Part shown: positions 9,491 to 21,914 of the stretch, in pieces
Numbering within the stretch: position 1 is the stretch's first letter
Layout: each line of letters begins with the position of its first letter
Assembly (NCBI GenBank): GCA_949775045.1
Contig: OX459100.1
Coordinates: 18,289,268-18,353,267 of the forward strand
Source: Metridium senile
Lineage: Eukaryota > Cnidaria > Anthozoa > Actiniaria > Metridiidae
Direction of reading: 5' to 3'
Length of the DNA: 64,000 bases
The notes under the pieces: model-generated
The model's input: the letters and a program-made list of their open reading frames with translations, nothing else
What the model was told of the DNA's origin: nothing
Databases searched by the model: none
Program-made: the position numbers and the translations under genes

Positions 9491-12400
9491 CTCTCTCTAA
9501 GATCTACCGAAAGGTATCGGTGTTTGTTAGTGAATTGATGAATTGATGTGTGTAATATAGAAGGATGTATCATGTTCACGATCATTACTAAAACACAACT
9601 GGTGTATGTTTTATTGACCTTCGACGTTTATAGATACGTAAAGATATTGAAACCATGCTGTATGTGAATGGAAACGATATGAGACTGTTTGTGCGTTCGC
9701 TTGTTTGTTTATATTTGTTTGTTTGTTTGTTTGCTTATTTTTTGTTTTGTTTCTGACTGTTTGTTTATTTGTTTGTTAATGTTTGTTTGTGTTTGTTTAT
9801 CAATTTATCTGTTTGTTGATTTTTTGTTTTTGTTTATGTTAATGTGTTTATTTCTCGGTTTAATGATTTTTGTTTGTTTGTTTATGTTTGTGTGTTTACT
9901 TATTTGTTTGTTGATTTTTCTTTGTCTAGATGTACTTTTGTCGGTCTATTGTTTTGTTTTGTTTGTAATTTATTTGACTGTGCGCTTGGTTTATTTATTT
10001 GTCTGACATGGTATGAATGTTTGTGGAGAAAAGTGAAGAATAAGAATGAAGGAAAGATAGAAAACAGGATAAATGAAACATAAGTGAATGAAAGAATAGA
10101 TTAATAACACATTATTGTATGAATTAGGTAATGCATTATTAATTAATCCATAAATGCATATTCATTAAATCAATAGTTTCCCTCGCAGCCGTTGTTAGTG
10201 TTGGGCTTCCTTTGTTCTTTCCCACTTGGTGGGGAGGGCCACAGGAAACAATGGGAAGGGACACAGGAAGCCCGACATTAAAGACTGCTGCGAGGGAGAG
10301 TATTAAACTGCACTCAAATAGACTAATAATTGAGAGAACAAACAAACAACTAGATAATGAACAATTTTATTAAAAAATGAAATAAATCGACAAACTACCG
10401 TACGTTATATCAACAAACGAACAAGAACACCAACAAATTGATAAAACGTACAACTGACACTATAAATGAATAGATGAATGAATAAATAAAAAAGAGAGTG
10501 AAAAAAGAACAAAAAAGTGAAGGGTAGAATGATTGTATTGATAAATAGATAATTGAATAGATGAACCAACGAACGATCGATTAAATGAATGAATGATGAA
10601 ATGAATAGATGAATAAAACATTAATAAACGAATGAAAGAATGAACGAATTAATGAATAAATGAACGGATGGGCGAATGAATGAATGGATGGATTGAGGTA
10701 TTAGTAAGGGATTTAGACAAGAGGGATTTAGACAAGACAAAAGCAGATTACTCAAGCTGAACTTCTTCTTTTGTCTTATAATTAATTCCTATTTTGTAAT
10801 TTTCTTTTTTATATGACAATGTTATTGCAATTAGGTGTATACAAACTATATATAAATTAATGAATGAATGGGTCAATGGTTGAGAGAATTAATGATGCAT
10901 TCATTGATTCATTCATTCTTTCATGCATCCACCCTTTAATTTGTTCATTCATTCATTTAATTATTTATTATTTATTTATGTTGATTCCTGATTCTGTTTC
11001 ATTCAAATCAGCATGCTTCATTCCGATTGGCCAATACTTTCCCGCTTCAGTGAGCCCCGACACAACAAATGCACAGTTTACTCGGACAAGTGCACAAGGA
11101 CGATTAGATTAAATGTCCTCTCCTGAGGATTTGTTCCACAACTTGCTGCAGTCTACACAAAGGTAAATAGGTTTTGTATCTATATTTGTAAATATTTCGC
11201 TGTAGCGAGGAGAGAAGTGATAAGCAATAGCTAGAATCAATGGTCGCTTCAAGTTTTGTCATAGAAATATAGTTTGGAGGTCTCATTTCTCGACCTAGTG
11301 TGTGATTTATTCTTTTGTGTTTAGTCTAGCTGGGCTGTTGTGGGAATACAAAGAATACACGTACAATTATAAACAAAAATACTGCAAGTTTTGTTTGTAA
11401 TATTTGACTTATTAACCTAGAGAGAACTTAATTGGGAGTGACAAATGTTAATTTTAAATGAATTGATTGTGATATTTTCTGTTTAAAATGCATTTATTTA
11501 TTCGTTTTTGACCAGTTAAATAGCACAATTTTCCTCTGTTTTCGCAACCAATTCGAAGAATAATACTTATGGAGATGAGATGACAAATTTAGAGCTTAAA
11601 TTATCGTTATTTTCATGTTGTGTTGTGTATTTTGACCTTGACATAGAATAACTGACTATTGACATGGACATGCACGTGAAGTTATATAGATATTTTAAGG
11701 GGGAGGGGGATGGGCGAATTTTTTGTTGCATAATATTCCTTTTCTCATAGAGACTGTGCAGGTTTTTTTTTGTTTTCATTGCTCAATATTTATTTCAGCC
11801 TTTTGTTGTTGTGGACAAATTATTTTTTAAAGGTTAAAGCTGTCCTGTAATTGTTTTTGGTAATTGTCCACCCCTTCCCCCAATCCCCCAACCACCACCC
11901 CCCCCCCCCCCCTTCTCCCTTAAATCCCTTCCACTTCACAAATATCTAATGGACCATCCCCAACAATATACAATTTAATTTTATTATCATTATTGGTATA
12001 ACAATATTCTGGTAATTGTTCTTCTTCTTCTTATTATTTTCATGTTTTAATATATTTTACTATCAAATTAAGATTATTTACCAAAAAGACTTGCTGGGTT
12101 GTCACTAATGAGAGAAGTGTTAAGAGAAGCAGGATGCAAAGCAATCCCCAAGTACTCTATAACTGTAACAGCACAGAAAGTAAGTTTTCTATTTCATTTA
12201 TAAAATACAAATTGATCAACATACAAATGTACATGTTGTGTACTCTTATAGAGCATGCGCCTCAACCAATCAGAATGTGTGGTTTCTAATAGTTAATTTA
12301 TAAAGTTATTTAAGATGCAAAAAGATGCAAATAATATTGAAATTAAAAAATTAACATTAAATTGTTATTAATATTTTACTAACCTTAAGCTGTGGAATAT

Positions 12401-13910
12401 ATATTTTGTATTTCATATAGGTAGTTTTCATCTACAAATTTAACATTCATATATTTTTACAGTAGTTTGTATTTGATTATATTTATACAAGTTATTTTAT
12501 CAACTTATTCAAGATTATTGCTGTAATTGCTGCCACGGCAGAGCGAGGCTGAAGCGAGCAAAGCAAGGCAACGATCCTATTTCCGTCAAGTTAGTAGAAA
12601 CACAGAAAAAATCGAGATTTGTTTCTACCACAATTCAATGCGAGTGTCAACAATATATTCTTATGTTCTAGCTATCCCACAATCCATTCTTTCTACCACA
12701 ATGCAACTCATGCTTCGTCTTCTTTCATCGACTCGATAATGTACATTTGTAATACTTTCGATTCATGGTCTTAAAGACAAGTAATCTGACAACCATTATC
12801 AAAATTATTTTTACTTTGTCAAAACATAAATACATAGAAAATTATTGACTGAAACTGTTTGAGAAGATATCTTCAACAAACAGGCATTTAGAAAGTCATT
12901 AAACTTGTGCCACGCGCGCCTGAGTCTCGTTCGCATTGTATTTTCTTGTACTCTCCATGTGTTTGGAGTCGTTTCATATGTCACTCAGAATTTATCGGTT
13001 ACTTCTTATCTCAAAGACAAGTAAAGTTGCAACAAGGTTTTGTCTCCTGTTGTATTTCAGCACTAAACAGTCACTAAATAGAAACAATAAGTTAGTAAAC
13101 AATTTTGTTTTTATTGATGGCTTTAGCGGTTTTCGCTGTAGCACCTCATTTAGCCTGTGAAAAGAGGTCCCCACCCCTCCCCCCTATGGGGGGAAAGGGT
13201 GGGGACGTGTGTAGATAGGATACCTGTCTTTCACTCTTGCAAGTCTATTTCTTGCTAAATGATTCTACTGTAAACAAAACTGCGGCAGCACTCATTAAAC
13301 GTCAGTTAGACTAGTTATACATTGTATTCACTATCTAGAATCTGATTGGCTAAGAGTATGCAAATTATTTCTACAATCAGACAACATACAGATTACAACC
13401 ATAAGTGAAAAATAATTGGCTGGCCAGTATTTATTCTTTGCTAATCTGTAGATTGTACCTGCAATGCATTATTTGCAAGAAAGATCAATTAATATAATTA
13501 TTTTCCACTTTCATGGTTTTCTTGTTCAAAAAACTTCCTCTTCAACAATGTATAATAAAACAATGATTGAATTAATAATGATTGGGATACTGATTTTATA
13601 ATGAAAATTAAAGGAATTAAGTTGCAACGCTTCAGTTTTATCCTGAAACCATCGTGAGGTAAAACTAGATTATTGAATTCAGTTTTTTAAAACATCAGAA
13701 TAATCAATGTCTTGGCATGTGTAATAACCCTTGTCCTTTGGAATTGGCTGATTACACTTGCCTCGACCTTGATTATTCTGGTTATCACAACAATTGTTTA
13801 TTATTCTTATTTACAATTTTCTTTATTGAAATTATTTACAATTGTCATTATTATCCGCTGATCGGCGTATTTTCATAAAAAAATGAACAGATCGGCGGAT
13901 TTGGGGACCC
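9491..13910. repeat. Spacer repeat unit B (~4.4 kb)
   Basis: Second spacer copy. From about 9660 to 11760 it is nearly identical to unit C (29546-31646; constant offset of 19,886 after one 4-bp TTTG change). Beyond that point it diverges from C and resembles F instead. The content is as in unit A, minus the 6329 hairpin. The C-run near 11900 differs in length from the other copies. No gene is supported. Confidence 0.85.
10179..10297. mobile_element. Hairpin MITE, unit B copy
   Basis: Orthologous copy of the TCCCTCGCAG...CTGCGAGGGA hairpin described at 5681, with mismatches in the stem (GTTGTTAGTG against CATTAAAGAC). Confidence 0.8.
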
Positions 13911-14044
13911 CTATTCACCTCTCTCTAAGATCTACCGAAAGGTATCGGTGTTTGTTAGTGAATTGATGAATTGATGTGTGTAATATAGAAGGATGTATCA
14001 TGTTCACGATCATTACTAAAACACAACTGGTGTATGTTTCATTG
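13911..14044. repeat. Spacer repeat unit C, left fragment
   Basis: The first 134 bp of unit C, almost identical to the start of unit B (9491-9624). It is cut off by the foldback element after GTTTCATTG and resumes at 29490. The last 9 bases form the left target-site duplication. Confidence 0.85.
14036..14044. repeat. 9-bp target-site duplication, left
   Basis: GTTTCATTG directly precedes the element and is repeated perfectly at 29490-29498. The empty-site form, a single GTTTCATTG followed by ACCTTCGACG, is present in the other spacer units, for example at 34036-34054. Confidence 0.88.
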
Positions 14045-14150
14045 CTTACCAGTCGTTTCGCCGACATGGCAGTTCGCCGTCAACCAGTTCGCCGACACTC
14101 GAGTCGATTCGCGACACTACTCAAGTCGATTCGCCGACATTCTCAAAACC
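14045..14150. repeat. Subterminal TTCGCCGAC repeats, left end
   Basis: About six copies of TTCGCCGAC or close variants (TTCGCCGTC, TTCGCGAC), spaced 12-30 bp, occur in the terminal ~100 bp. The right end (29370-29489) has the same cluster in inverse orientation. Such subterminal arrays are typical transposase-binding regions; that role is inferred. Confidence 0.7.
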
Positions 14151-15299
14151 TAAAAGAAACTTACTATAATATTATTTTATCGTCTAATATACACATGAGA
14201 GTTGTGTTGAATTTGCTTGTCAAAATAACGTTCAAAAACATAAACTTTCGGTGTCCGACGGTCCTTTTTGATCGATCAAGAATCCGACTTCGCAATCCTT
14301 AATTCGCACATTCGTTTGGTTTCGCTGTACTTTATGGATTATAAACAGTTCACTCAGTTTTATAATAATCAAATCTTTTTAAAAAGTGATAATGTTTTTT
14401 TGATCGAAACTTCTCAGCAATCCATCGAACTTTGAAGGTAAAACAAGCTATCAGTCAGCGTATTTTCAGTTTTCAGCGTGTTTTCGATCGATCGCTTGAA
14501 CTCCATTTAGACTCAGTTCACCAAAATAATTCTGAAAAGCTTCATTTTGAAGCTGTTATGATGTCTTTAGAGCTTACTTTTATTTCAATGATGCCAATCT
14601 ATTAGAAAGAAAGGTGATATTTTACTATAAACAAACATTGTAAGAATGCTTTAAAGTTCGTTGTTTCACGGCTAGCTGCCGTTGCTCAATCGCCGAATCG
14701 TCTTCAATATTCGTGGCCGGCAATGCTAGGTTGAGTGTTACGTTAAAAAAATCAAGCCTTTTTTCAAAGCGGTTTTTAAAGACTTTCAGACTTTCGTTTA
14801 CAAAAAAAACGAAATTAAGAATAAAAAATCTCGAAGTAACCGGTTACGTGATATTAAACTGAGAACGCCGTAAACTTTTGCCAACTTCACACACGAGTGC
14901 TTTCCCTACTTTGACAAAAATCTCTAATAAAGTCAAACAACACTTCTATAGTTATGTTTATTTACCAATATTGGTTTCATTGAGCACTTTTTAGACGAAA
15001 ATGAGACATTAAAGCGAATTGTTGCAATCTAATTATGTCGAGATTTGACTGCAGTGAAGTAAGCGATCACATTCAAGAGACATTCAAAAGGGGGCGTGAT
15101 GAAATCCACTAAATTGGTACACATCACTTATATACCATAATCTTGCTTAAAAATTGTAGTAGTCCCAAAATAAGTATTCCAACATCTTCCCTATCTATTC
15201 ACGGACATTTGTGTGTATTTTCAAGTGTTGTCATCAAATTGCCGCTCTGTTATGAGCACATTTGTAAACCACTTTGATTCGTCCGCTGAAATCAACGAC

Positions 15300-15850
15300 T
15301 GGAACGTTTACGGCCAAATCAGACAACTTTTATCTTTAATAACTTCGCAATAAAGACCTCAAATCGTCTAAATTTTTTCACATCAATACATTAAGTCACC
15401 CTCATTCCATGGCAAATATTTTCAACAACCCAAAATATAAATTCGCTTTCCATTCGAGCAGCAAAGACAGCAAAAAAGGGAGAAATCTCTAGTTTTAAAC
15501 TTTAATAACTCATCTAGTTTCTATTCTATCCTTCTCAAACTTGCACAACAGCTTTCGGGTGAATTGTAGATTCCATGGCAAAGGGTTTAAAAAGGCAAAT
15601 TAACAAATTTCTGACCAAACTATTTTACGAAAACTCGCTCCGACAGCATGAAAAGTTAACACAAAAACTCTTAAAAAATAATTTTTTTCTCTTATTCTAC
15701 AAAAAAATAACTTGTTAGCCAATAATTATCAACAAACCCGAGTTATTCTTAGGAAAAATCTAAAACTTATAATAATTTTACATTTTTCGTAGCAGCGTTA
15801 TTATCTGTTGCGTTACCGTCACGCAATCCCGTATATCAGGATTTAGAAAT
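15300..15850 (+). repeat. Degenerate 167-bp satellite border
   Basis: Sequence outside the clean array still shows a CCATGG core at 15407 and 15573 (166 bp apart), with a further 337 bp to the first array monomer at 15910. AATAACT/TTAATAACT-like and poly-A stretches keep the same phase. This looks like old, unhomogenised monomers at the array edge. Confidence 0.6.
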
Positions 15851-18800
15851 TGTCAATTTTCTTTCATATGAAAAACGTACGTTGAAAGATATAGTGTTCT
15901 AAATGCTTGCCATGGTATTGTCAATGTATGGTGAGTACCAGTGTGCAAAATCATGAGTATATCTCTTATTTTAAAAAAATTATAGGAATTTACTGTTTTT
16001 TTTAGAAATTGTCAATTTTCAGTCATAAAGAAACCTTTATTTGCATGTTGAATGATATTGTGTTCTAAATGCTTGCCATGGAATACTCAATGCATGGAGA
16101 CTACCCGGGTGCAAAATCAGGAGTATATCTCATATTTTAAAAAAGTTATTAAGAATTTTCCTTTTTTTTACAAATTGTCATTTTCCGTCATATTAAAAAA
16201 CCTCATTTGCATGTTGAAAGATATTGTGTTCTAAATGCTTGCCATGGAATGCTCAATGCATGGAGAGTACCAGGGTGTAAAATCAGGAGTATATCTCATA
16301 TTTTAAAAAAGTTATTAAGAATTTTCCTTTTTTTTACAAATTGTCCATTTTCCTTCACATTAAAAAACCTCATTTGCATGTTGAAAGATATTGTGTTCTA
16401 AATGCTTACCATGGAATGCTCAATGCATGGAGAGTACCAGCGTGCAAAATCAGGAGTATATCTCATATTTTAAAAAAGTTATTAAGAATTTTCCTTTTTT
16501 TTACAAATTGTCAATTTTCCGTCATATTAAAAAACCTCATTTGCATGTTGAAAGATATTGTGTTCTAAATGCTTGCCATGGAATGCTCAATGCATGGAGA
16601 GTACCAGCGCGCAAAATCAGGAGTATATCTCTTATTTTAAAAAAAATTATAGGAATTTACTGTTTTTTTTAGAAATTGTCAATTTTCAGTCATAAAGAAA
16701 CCTTTATTTGCATGTTGAATGATATTGTGTTCTAAATGCTTGCCATGGAATACTCAATGCATGGAGACTACCCGGGTGCAAAATCAGGAGTATATCTCAT
16801 ATTTTAAAAAAGTTATTAAGAATTTTCCTTTTTTTTACAAATTGTCATTTTCCGTCATATTAAAAAACCTCATTTGCATGTTGAAAGATATTGTGTTCTA
16901 AATGCTTGCCATGGAATGCTCAATGCATGGAGAGTACCAGGGTGTAAAATCAGGAGTATATCTCATATTTTAAAAAAGTTATTAAGAATTTTCCTTTTTT
17001 TTACAAATTGTCCATTTTCCTTCACATTAAAAAACCTCATTTGCATGTTGAAAGATATTGTGTTCTAAATGCTTACCATGGAATGCTCAATGCATGGAGA
17101 GTACCAGCGTGCAAAATCAGGAGTATATCTCATATTTTAAAAAAGTTATTAAGAATTTTCCTTTTTTTTACAAATTGTCCATTTTCCTTCACATTAAAAA
17201 ACCTCATTTGCATGTTGAAAGATATTGTGTTCTAAATGCTTACCATGGAATGCTCAATCCATGGAGAGTATTAGCGTGCAAAATCAGGAGTATATCTCAT
17301 ATTTTAAAAAAGTTATTAAGAATTTTCCTTTTTTTTACAAATTGTCAATTTTCCGTCATATTAAAAAACCTCAATTGCATGTTGAAAGATATTGTCTTCT
17401 AAATGCTTGCCATGGAATTCTCAATGCATGGAGAGTACCAGCGCGCAAAATCAGGAGTATATCACATATTTTAAAAAAGTTATTAAGAATTTTCTGTTTT
17501 TTTACAAATTGTCAATTTTCCGTCATATTAAAAAACCTCATTTGCATGTTGAAAGATATTGTGTTCTAAATGCTTGCCATGGAATGCTCAATGCATGGAG
17601 AGTACCAGCGTACAAAATCAGGAGTATATCTCATATTTAAAAAAAGTTATTAAGAATTTTCCTTTTTTTTACAAATTGTCAATTTTCCGTCATATTAAAA
17701 AACCTCATTTGCATGTTGAAAGATATTGTCTTCTAAATGCTTGCCATGGAATTCTCAATGCATGGAGAGTACCAGCTCGCAAAATCAGGAGTATATCTCT
17801 TATTTTAAAAAAAATTATAGGAATTTACTGTTTTTTTTAGAAATTGTCAATTTTCAGTCATAAAGAAACCTTTATTTGCATGTTGAATGATATTGTGTTC
17901 TAAATGCTTGCCATGGAATACTCAATGCATGGAGACTACCCGGGTGCAAAATCAGGAGTATATCTCTAATTTGAAAAAAATTATTAAGAATTTTCTGTTT
18001 TTTTTTACAAATTGTAAATTTTCCGTCATATTAAAAAACTTCATTTGCATGTTGAAAGATATTGTCTTCTAAATGCTTGCCATGGAATACTCAATGCATG
18101 GAGAGTACCAGGGTTCAAAATCAGGAGTATATCTCATATTTTAAAAAAGTTATTAAGAATTTTCCTTTTTTTTACAAATTGTCATTTTCCGTCATATTAA
18201 AAAACCTAATTTGCATGTTGAAAGATATTGTGTTCTAAATGCTTACCATGGAATGCTCAATCCATGGAGAGTACCAGCGTGCAAAATCAGGAGTATATCT
18301 CATATTTTAAAAAAGTTATTAAGAATTTTCCTTTTTTTTACAAATTGTCAATTTTCCGTCATATTAAAAAACCTCATTTGCATGTTGAAAGATATTGTCT
18401 TCTAAATGCTTGCCATGGAATGCTCAATGCATGGAGAGTACCAGCGTACAAAATCAGGAGTATATCTCATATTTTAAAAAAGTTATTAAGAATTTTCCTT
18501 TTTTTTACAAATTGTCAATTTTCCGTCATATTAAAAAACCTCATTTGCATGTTGAAAGATATTGTCTTCTAAATGCTTGCCATAGAATGCTCAATGCATG
18601 GAGAGTACCAGGGTGCAAAATCAGGAGTATATCTCATATTTTAAAAAAGTTATTAAGAATTTTCCTTTTTTTTACAAATTGTCAATTTTCCGTCATATTA
18701 AAAAACTTCATTTGCATGTTGAAAGATATTGTGTTCTAAATGCTTGCCATGGAATGCTCAATGCATGGAGAGTACCAGGGTGCAAAATCAGGAGTATATC

Positions 18801-19090
18801 TCATATTTGGAAAAAGTTATTAAGAATTTTTTTTTTTTTTACAAATTGTCAATTTTCAGTCATAAAAAAAACTTCATTTGCATGTTGAAAGATATTGTGT
18901 TGTAAATGCTTTCCATGGAATACTCAATGCATGGAGAGTACCAGGGTGCAAAATCAGGAGTATATCTCATATTTGGAAAAAGTTATTAAGAATTTTCTGT
19001 TTTTTAACAAATTGTCAATTTTCAGTCATATCAAAAATGATCATTTGCATTTTTGTCATTTGTTGAAATATTGTGTTGTAAATGGGATTG
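15850..19090 (+). repeat. 167-bp satellite array, left arm (~19 monomers)
   Basis: CCATGG (one copy CCATAG) recurs every 166-168 bp from 15910 to 18914, giving about 19 monomers. Each monomer carries ATTTGCATGTTGAAAGATAT, a CCATGG core, AATGCATGG, GGAGTATATCTC and poly-T near the end. A higher-order repeat of four monomers (667 bp) is visible: 16010-16676 is nearly identical to 16677-17343, and a partial third copy starts near 17845. Overlapping 60-114 codon frames here come from the repeat and are not genes. Confidence 0.92.
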
Positions 19091-19102
19091 TTAAGACAAG
19101 TG

Positions 19103-19860
19103 GTATCATGTGATAGATATCGATGAGACAAATTAAAAAAAATGACTGACATGATCACTGACCACGCCCTTGCAAAGTTATGACGTCACCAATGCTTTGC
19201 CTGGTTTAAGAAAATTCATATAAATTCTGAACTATTTAGAATATTTAAATGATATGTCTACCAACAAATAGGTATCGCTGTCAGCTTTTGAGCAATACTA
19301 GGTTTATGCTCATCAGAGCACCTTGAAAATTGACTTGATTGACAGATTTGACGTCATAACACGTGATAGGTGTGGTCAATTGACAAACCAAGGCCATATT
19401 TGTTTATGCCTCAACTAGAGCCGTCCAGTCATACCAGAGTTGTATAAGCTCATAGGTTAACCATGCATAACCCCTGAAAACTAAGGGTTCCAGATCCTAT
19501 ATATTTCTTATTACTACAGCTTGTGTTTGAAATCCAGCTTTGCTGAAAAACTCCCTTTTTGAAATTTTTGAGGAAAGTGAAAACAAATGGTATCATTTGA
19601 TAGATATCGATGAGATAGATTAAAAAAATTGACTGACATGATCACTGACCACGCCCTTGCAAAGTTATGACCAATGCTTTGCCTGGTTTAACAAAAGTCG
19701 TGTAACGTTTGAACTATTTAGAGTATTGAAATTATATGTGTACCAACAAATAGGTGTAGCTGTCAGCTTTTGAGCAATACAAGTTTCATGCCCATGAGAT
19801 TACCTTGAAAATTGACTTGATTGACAGATTTGACGTCATAACACGTGATAGGATACTCCT
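19103..19860. repeat. Direct repeat pair, ~470 bp apart
   Basis: 19103-19390 and 19577-19852 are diverged direct copies; both include GATAGATATCGATGAGA, ACCACGCCCTTGCAAAGTTA and TTTGACGTCATAACACGTGA. The first copy extends past the inner edge of the arm and the right arm holds only its outer part. The duplication therefore belongs to the left-centre junction. Confidence 0.75.
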
Positions 19861-20193
19861 TGCGACTCTTGAAACTAATGTAGCGCGCAAGGAAGCCCAA
19901 TGAATTCGACGAGCAAGCATAAAATATGTTTCAATAATAGGACACGAATGTTTTATTATGTCCAATCAACAATCGAACCTTTAAACTATTCTTGTTTTGA
20001 ATAATGAAAACTTCGGGGTTTTTTTTCAATTTCGAAAACTAAACTTAATAACGAGTTCTACGTGTTCACGATTGAGGTGTTTTGACTGTAACATAGGAAT
20101 TAAGCTTGGCAACATTGATTTTCGAAATCAGCATCGGACAAATATGCCCATTGGGTGTCACATTTTGGGCTGTACAAAATTGGTTATTGGATA

Positions 20194-20417
20194 AGGGACG
20201 GACCATTTGATTTTTGTAGGGGGGGTGGGTAGATTTTCAGCGTGCTCGAAATTTTTTTTTCGCCCGCCAGTGTTGCAGGATATTTTTTTGCTGTACCAAA
20301 CTATATTTTTTTGCCATATTGACGTTGCACAATTTTTTTTTAGGTTGTAGAACTTGCTCGATATTTTTTGGGGATTTAACTCCTCCGGCCCCTACAAATA
20401 TTAAATGGTCCGTCCCT
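20194..20417. mobile_element. MITE-like inverted repeat (AGGGACGGACCATTT ends)
   Basis: AGGGACGGACCATTT at the left is matched by AAATGGTCCGTCCCT at the right, around a G-rich then T-rich interior and a closing CCGGCCCCTACAAAT. Related remnants occur in the spacer units (TCTAATGGACCATCCCC, for example about 7500) and at 46220-46275. The family is therefore dispersed in this genome. Confidence 0.7.
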
Positions 20418-21144
20418 AAAGCAAACTGTTTAAAAAAGGCAATCTTTTGATGACTTTGTTTACAAACTTTCAGATCAATAGATAAAATTCCCTTTGTACA
20501 TTAATTCAAAGCATACGGTTAATTAAGCGTAAATTCACTTCTGAGAAAGTTAAAACGCAAAAACGTTTTGAACACAAAAATAGCATTATTGACACAATCG
20601 GATTATCAGAGATTATAACACATTATTATCCGCCGACCGATCGATGACATGCAAAGTAAATGGAAATCAAGTTCTTGTAAGTTTCCCGCACATAACGATC
20701 ATAACTAGAAAAATTATATCTCCAAAACTCGAGAACTGCAACAATAAATAATTAATTAATTAATCGAATACGCCATCGCATGTGTTCCACTGATCGTTGC
20801 AATTGTAATCGTGACGTGAGAGCAAGGTCAGTGACAAGTGATGTCAATATTATAAAAAAGACATCAAAAGTTTTTTCGTTATATTGATAATACTCGTTAA
20901 TAATTTTACAATTTGACACATTGAATTGATATTTTGAGTTTGAAAGATTTTGCCAAGTTTGGTTGGATTTGAAATAATAAGAACATGTTTGAGGACTTTT
21001 TTGAAGCCATTTATATCAGAACAAGACGTGTACTTGATAATTATGGAGAATCTGTACATTTGTACAGTTTGAAAAAATTCTGCTGCTTAAAAATGAGATT
21101 TTCTAAAATATTCCCCGAAAAATGAAAACATTTTTTTTTTGAAG

Positions 21145-21180
21145 GGGGGTTGGGGGAAGGGGGGGGGGGGGGGGGGAGGC
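21145..21180. other. G-run with quadruplex potential
   Basis: A poly-T run is followed by several G-tracts ending in an uninterrupted run of about 18 G. It resembles the C-runs of the spacer units (11900, 31787, 51472) and may be a decayed MITE end. Length calls in such runs are unreliable. Confidence 0.5.
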
Positions 21181-21914
21181 AGTTATTAAAAACAACGAAC
21201 ACTTGGACCGAACAACTTGAACTGCACAGGTGGTATTCAATTTTTAATCTGCAGTCTGGCAGTCGAAGCAAAAAAAAACAAACAAATTGAACATGCATTC
21301 ACAGAGTTTTGGAAACTAGATGCGCAGGGCTTTAATATATGTGGAACATATATTATGTTGTTTAGTAATCCAAAGATCAGAGAGTTAAAATTATCAAGTT
21401 TGGAGGATATAATATAAATGCAAATCCAAATCCAAATAAATGCAAATGCAAATTGTTTTTGATCATTTTTTGGAAAACAATGAGCTCCTTATAAATAGCT
21501 TAAAACATCACCAAACTACGTATACGTAATATGCTCCTTGGAAAGCATTGTTGTTGAAAGTTTTAGCTAGGAACAAGTGAATATTATGGGATATATGCTC
21601 GTTTGAATTTTTTCAACAAAAAAAACATAAGTGCTCGATTTCTTTCCCACAGAACATTCTGGTTATTTTTGGTGTGTTTAACATAATGCACTACGCAAAC
21701 AAAATTTCAATGATTGATCCATGTTTGGAACAAGGTTGACAAGTTCTATCTTCCCATGCTAAAAGATGTTCATTAGAGTAAATAGGAGTGGCAATTTTCT
21801 CAGACAAAAAAACTGGGAACGAGTAAATTGAAACCCTTATAACTTCGCTTACATTTACTCAAACGTTAACACGCATACATCATTGGACTAGGAAATTACA
21901 ACCAACATTCATAA

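Larger units (their letters stand above)
14045..19273 (+). repeat. Left inverted arm of the foldback element
   Basis: 5,229 bp, reverse-complementary to 25473-29489. In order: subterminal TTCGCCGAC repeats (14045-14150), unique arm sequence (14150-15300), degenerate satellite-related DNA (15300-15850), the 167-bp array (15850-19090) and a short unique segment ending ATGTCTACCAACAAATAGG. Confidence 0.85.

Noticed and set aside
16052..19113. Overlapping 60-114 codon frames with repeating peptide text (also 25627-27189 minus)
   Set aside because: They arise from the 167-bp satellite, which has few stops in any frame. The period is not a multiple of three, so the same peptide reappears in successive frames. 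No initiation context or conservation of one frame.
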